Shown one piece after another: positions 60,225 through 64,000 of a stretch of DNA of 64,000 nucleotides. Every line of letters begins with the position of its first letter. Positions within the stretch are counted from its first letter, which is position 1. Both the position numbers and the translations under genes were made by a program. The notes under the pieces are model-generated. The model was not told where the DNA came from. It saw only the letters and a list, made by a program, of their open reading frames with translations, and did no database searches. Source of the stretch: Hormiphora californensis (taxonomy: Eukaryota; Ctenophora; Tentaculata; Cydippida; Pleurobrachiidae); NCBI GenBank assembly GCA_020137815.1, contig CM035353.1, positions 4,964,733 through 5,028,732 of the forward strand. The letters are read 5' to 3'.

Positions 60225-60350
60225 CTCCTAATAAAAGGCTGCAATAAAAGGCTGCAGAAAAAGGCTGCAATAAAAGGCTGCAATAAAAGGCTGCAATAAA
60301 GGCTGCAGAAAAAGGCTGCAATAAAAGGCTGCAATAAAAGGCTGCAATGG
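60225..60350. repeat. AATAAAAGGCTGC minisatellite
   Basis: About nine units of 13-16 bp, starting just outside arm B. Confidence 0.9.
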
Positions 60351-60521
60351 ATCACATATCCAACTGGACTAAAGCCTAAAAGCAGGAGATAGACCGAATC
60401 GTCCTCCCCTAATAGTTTTGTTTCACGTATCGGTTTCTACCATAACGGTAGAGGAGACGAATCACCGCCCCTAATTATAGTGATTCGTGCCTGGTATCCA
60501 ACTAAACCATAGGGTAGATAG

Positions 60522-60621
60522 NNNNNNNNNNNNNNNNNNNNNNNNNNNNNNNNNNNNNNNNNNNNNNNNNNNNNNNNNNNNNNNNNNNNNNNNNNNNNNN
60601 NNNNNNNNNNNNNNNNNNNNN
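60522..60621. other. assembly gap, 100 N
   Basis: A round 100 N implies a scaffold join of unknown size. The right flank opens with a C tract. Frames across it are meaningless. Confidence 1.
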
Positions 60622-60950
60622 CCCCCCCTGGGTGGCGCGCGAGTTTTTATTTGCGCGTCGGAAACGTGTCGTAGACTTGTTTTGGCTCTCACGCCTTTGT
60701 TTCTTGACCAATTTCGTCAAACAAAAGTTTTACGGACTCACAAAATTATGCTCTTTCCGGTGATATGCGGTTTTATGCCGTAAAGTGAGAGCAAGTGGGG
60801 GCTGTCATGCGCAAATATAACGCCGCGCGTGAAAAGGGGGGGGGGTGACAACTTCAAAAAATCCGACTTTAATCTTAAAATTAGATCCTCAGTATACACA
60901 ATAATCTGCCATATTTAGCAATATCTATCTGCTATCTAACTCCGCCACAG
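60622..60950. other. intron 5' of the P4-ATPase exon; no gene seen
   Basis: Ends in the acceptor ACTCCGCCACAG at 60939-60950. Confidence 0.5.
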
Positions 60951-61116
60951 ATACAACGACGCCAAGTTGAGTATAACGGACCGGGCCCGACTCATGAGAC
61001 AAGTCCAGCTGACCTTAGAGGGAGACATGCAGTTGTTGTGTGTAACTGGGGTAGAGGACAAGTTACAACCTGAGGTCCGGACCACCCTGGAGTTGCTAGC
61101 TAATGCAGGAATCAAG
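60951..61116 (+). CDS. internal exon of a P4-ATPase (phospholipid flippase, ATP9/Neo1-like)
   Basis: After acceptor CCACAG the frame reads YNDAKLSITDRARL, then MQLLCVTGVEDKLQPEVRTT and LELLANAGIKV, ending at AAG|GTGAGG in phase 0. T-G-V-E-D-K-L-Q followed by a leucine-rich stretch and N-A-G-I-K is the signature of P4-ATPases just before the W-M-L-T-G-D-K motif. The ATP9/Neo1 branch fits best. These enzymes move aminophospholipids across Golgi or endosomal membranes. The preceding exons would be left of or in the gap. The following exon with L-T-G-D-K was not found in the window. Confidence 0.8.
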
Positions 61117-61159
61117 GTGAGGTTTGTTAGAGCTCTTGAGTTTCAGGTGTTATTTGTAT

Positions 61160-63268
61160 GATATCCACCCTCCCCCCCCCCCCGGTATTTGTCTCTGTCA
61201 ACTATCTCCCCACCCCCACCACTTAGTATTTGAACCCCGCTGTCTCTTACATGTTTACAATCCATCCCCCGGTGTTTGTCTCCCTATCCCCTCTCCATCC
61301 CCAGGTATTTGTCTCTGTCAACTATCTCCCCATCCCCAGGTATTTGTCTCTGTCAACTATCTCCCCATCCCCTCCCCATCCCACGGTATTTGTCTCTGTC
61401 AACTATCTCCCCATCCCCCCCCCCCGTTATTTGTCTCTGTTAACTATCTCCCCATCCCTCGGTATTTGTCTCTGTTAACTATCTCCCCATCCCCTCCCCA
61501 TCCCTAGGTATTTGTCTCTGTTACTATCTCCCCATCCCCAGGTATTTGTCTCTGTTACTAACTCCCCATCCCCCAGGTATTTGTCTCTGTTAACTATCTC
61601 CCCATCCCCACCCCATCCCTAGGTATTTGTCTCTATTAACTATCTCCCCATCCCCAGGTATTTGTCTCTGTTAACTATCTCCCCATCCCCAGGTATTTGT
61701 CTCTGTTAAATATCTCCCCATCCCCACCCCATCCCCAGGTATTTGTCTCTGTTAACTATCTCCCCATCCCCAGGTATTTGTCTCTGTTAACTATCTCCCC
61801 ATCCCCAGGTATTTGTCTCTGTTACTAACTCCCCATCCCCCAGGTATTTGTCTCTGTCATTCCAACTAATCTCAACACATCCCCCCCCCCCGGTATTTTG
61901 TCTCTGTTAACTATCTCCCCCACCCCCCAACCCACCCACAACCTCCTCCCGGTATTTGTCCTCTGTTATAACATATCTCCAACACACCCCCGCACACTCA
62001 CCCCAGGTATTGTCTCTGTTAACTAATCTCCCCATCCCTAGGTATTTGTCTCTGTAACCTTCTCTCCCATCTCCCCTCCCCATCCCCAGGTATTTGTCTC
62101 TGTTAACTATCTCCCCATCCCCAGGTATTTGTCTCTGCCAACTATCTCCCCATCCCCAGGTATTTGTCTCTGTTAACTATCTCCCCATCCCCTCCCCATC
62201 CCCAGGTATTTGTCTCTGTCAACTATCTCCCCATCCCCAGGTATTTGTCTCTGTTAACTATTTCCCCATCCCTAGGTATTTGTCTCTGTCAACTATCTCC
62301 CCATCCCCAGGTATTTGTCTCTGTTAACTATTTCCCCATCCCTAGGTATTTGTCTCTGTTAACTATTTCCCCATCCCCAGGTATTTGTCTCTGTTAACTA
62401 TCTCCCCATCCCCAGGTATTTGTCTCTGTTAACTATCTCCCCATCCCCAGGTATTTGTCTCTGTTAACTATCTCCCCATCCCCTCCCCATCCCCAGGTAT
62501 TTGTCTCTGTTAACTATCTCCCCATCCCCCCGGTATTTATCTCTGTTAACTATCTCCCCATCCCTAGGTATTTGTCTCTGTCAACTATCTCCCCATCCCC
62601 CCCCCCCCCCCGGTATTTGTCTCTGTTAACTATCTCCCCATCCCTAGGTATCTGTCTCTGTTAACTATCTCCCCATCCCTAGGTATTTGTCTCTGTCAAC
62701 TATCTCCCCATCCCCCCCCCCCCCCCCGGTATTTGTCTCTGTTTACTATCTCCCCATCCCCAGGTATATTTGTCTCTGTCAATTATCTCCCCATCCCCTC
62801 CCCATCCCCAGGTATTTGTCTCTGTTAACTATCTCCCCATCCCCTCTCCATCCCCCGGTATTTGTCTCTGTTAACTATCTCCCCATCCCCCCCCCCCCCC
62901 CCCCGGTATTTGTCTCTGTTAACTATCTCCCCATCCCCAGGTATTTGTCTCTGTTAACTATCTCCCCATCCCCAGGTATTTGTCTCTGTTAACTATCTCC
63001 CCATCCCCTCCCCATCCCCAGGTATTTGTCTCTGTTAACTATCTCCCCATCCCCCCGGTATTTGTCTCTGTTAACTATCTCCCCATCCCCAGGTATTTGT
63101 CTCTGTTAACTATCTCCCCATCCCCAGGTATTTGTCTCTGTTAACTATCTCTCCATCCCCCGGTATTTGTCTTTGTTAACTATCTCCCCATCCCCCGGTA
63201 TTTGTCTCTGTTAAATATCTCCCCATCCCCAGGTATTTGTCTCTGTTAACCATCTCCCCATCTCCCCA
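61160..63268. repeat. 35-bp minisatellite, about 55 units, inside the intron
   Basis: Unit GTATTTGTCTCTGTTAACTA then TCTCCCCATCCCCAG. Each unit ends in a pyrimidine tract plus CAG|G and starts with GTATTT, so every unit mimics a 3' splice site followed by a 5' splice site. C-tract expansions vary between units. The frames across it are artefacts. Confidence 0.95.
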
Positions 63269-63269
63269 G

Positions 63270-63620
63270 GTATGGATGGGAAAATTTGGGAACAAAAAAG
63301 AAATTTTTGGAGACGCCCACAACCCCAAACCCAAAAAAGGCAATCAGGTTCTGCCTCCCGGAAAGCCCATAATTTTAAAACCCTTTACAATCCAGGAGCA
63401 GGTACCCAAAACAATGACGGCTGAAAACACTTCAGAAAGCACAAGTAATTTTATGATAATAATCCCGTTACATAAGCATGTAGTTTACACCCAAACAATG
63501 ACGGGGTACTACTACCTTTTTGCGAAAAGCTTCGGTATATGGGGATTAACTATGAATGATTTGGAGCAGAGCAAGATTGTGGGTAAGAACTTCCTGGACC
63601 GGTATTCGGGTACCATGTAA
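63270..63620 (+). CDS. open frame after the minisatellite, possible terminal exon
   Basis: Following CTCCCCAG, the frame in phase 0 begins VWMGKFGNKKEIFGDAHNPK and runs 116 codons to TAA, with FTIQEQVPKTMTAENTSEST and GYYYLFAKSFGIWGLTMNDL. The phase matches the P4-ATPase exon, and V-W-M is what the flippase should read next, but the following residues are not those of a P4-ATPase. It may be a truncated or chimeric end, or chance, because GTAT comes from the repeat unit. Unrecognised otherwise. Confidence 0.4.
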   Translation, partial: VWMGKFGNKKEIFGDAHNPKPKKGNQVLPPGKPIILKPFTIQEQVPKTMTAENTSESTSNFMIIIPLHKHVVYTQTMTGYYYLFAKSFGIWGLTMNDLEQSKIVGKNFLDRYSGTM

Positions 63621-63639
63621 TTTCCGAGATAATTAGATT

Positions 63640-63755
63640 AAAATCCCTCCTTCCTATCATCGCTCCTTCTATTCCTCTCTCGCTCCTCTCTCTTCTCTCT
63701 TACTCTCTCCTCTCTCACCTTCTTCTCTTCTCTCTTCTCTTATCCTTTCTTCTCT

Positions 63756-63825
<70 letters not shown>

Positions 63826-63830
63826 TATCT
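63640..63830. repeat. CT-rich microsatellite
   Basis: (CT)n and CTCT-rich DNA between two coding regions. Confidence 0.95.
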
Positions 63831-63893
63831 TTCTCAACTATCGTGCGTTTGAAAAGCTGCTGTCTCTTATCTCTGTGCTGAAAAGTGACCGTT

Positions 63894-64000
63894 ATGTCGG
63901 ACTCAGAGGAATCTGAGACTGAGTCTATCCAGGACATTATTGACGAGATTCTTGAAATGGCTGGTGTTTTGTCAACTGCATGTGGTGGTAGTGTGTTGCA
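63894..64000 (+). CDS. start of an acidic protein, cut by the window edge
   Basis: ATG 63894 opens MSDSEESETESIQDIIDEIL then EMAGVLSTACGGSVL and stays open to the end. The Ser/Glu-rich start followed by a helix looks like a real N-terminus. Function unknown. It resembles in style the TDEE starts at the left edge, but without clear identity. Confidence 0.5.
   Translation, partial: MSDSEESETESIQDIIDEILEMAGVLSTACGGSVL

Noticed and set aside
60471-60783. Frames crossing the N gap
   Set aside because: They contain 100 undetermined bases.
61124-62992. Repeated ICLCQLSPHP-type frames
   Set aside because: They are translations of the 35-bp intronic minisatellite.

Overview
The window looks like repeat-rich, AT-rich genomic DNA from an invertebrate animal. 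Genes have short first exons, GT-AG introns and microsatellites. The recognisable families are a C-type lectin with a CCP module, a sushi protein of a type common in sponges, a 7-transmembrane receptor and a P4-ATPase. A demosponge is my best guess, by inference only; the species cannot be read from the sequence. No prokaryotic operon, tRNA, rRNA or CRISPR array was seen.

Layout. 1-9 kb: two small paralogous first exons, a nested set of foldback DNA transposons (one with its empty target site preserved nearby) and a decayed Mutator-like transposase. 9.3-10.1 kb: a clean two-exon gene for a secreted CCP + C-type lectin protein. 10-15 kb: tandem and foldback repeats, a hAT-like element with TTCGG subterminal arrays, a TAA-flanked MITE and a 372-bp MITE with 9-bp target duplications. 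15.1-16.1 kb: a class-A-like GPCR broken by one frameshift. 16-24 kb: mostly simple repeats and MITEs. 24.2-28.3 kb and 52.9-60.2 kb: the two arms of a large inverted duplication. Each arm carries a copy of one secreted-protein gene (signal peptide, conserved extracellular domain, sushi domain). Arm A is frameshifted; arm B reads open. The arms carry different transposon insertions, so each gives the empty site for the other. 31-36 kb and 51 kb: a family of small Cys-rich genes on the minus strand, three of them sharing a promoter block.

37.3-42.4 kb is the most striking part: about 11 direct copies of a 457-bp unit, with 12 occurrences of a complete type I hammerhead ribozyme motif. This is the architecture of a retrozyme, a non-coding retroelement whose transcripts self-cleave to unit-length RNA. 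42.8-49.3 kb holds decayed mobile-element genes: a protein-primed DNA polymerase B fragment, a zinc-knuckle protein, unidentified repeated ORFs and a DNCxGQNKN-type protein. 60.5 kb has a 100-N gap. It is followed by one P4-ATPase exon, a roughly 2-kb 35-bp minisatellite in the next intron, and at the right edge the start of another gene.

Many breaks (arm A gene, satellite units 1-6, GPCR) are one- or two-base indels. Some may be assembly errors rather than true decay.
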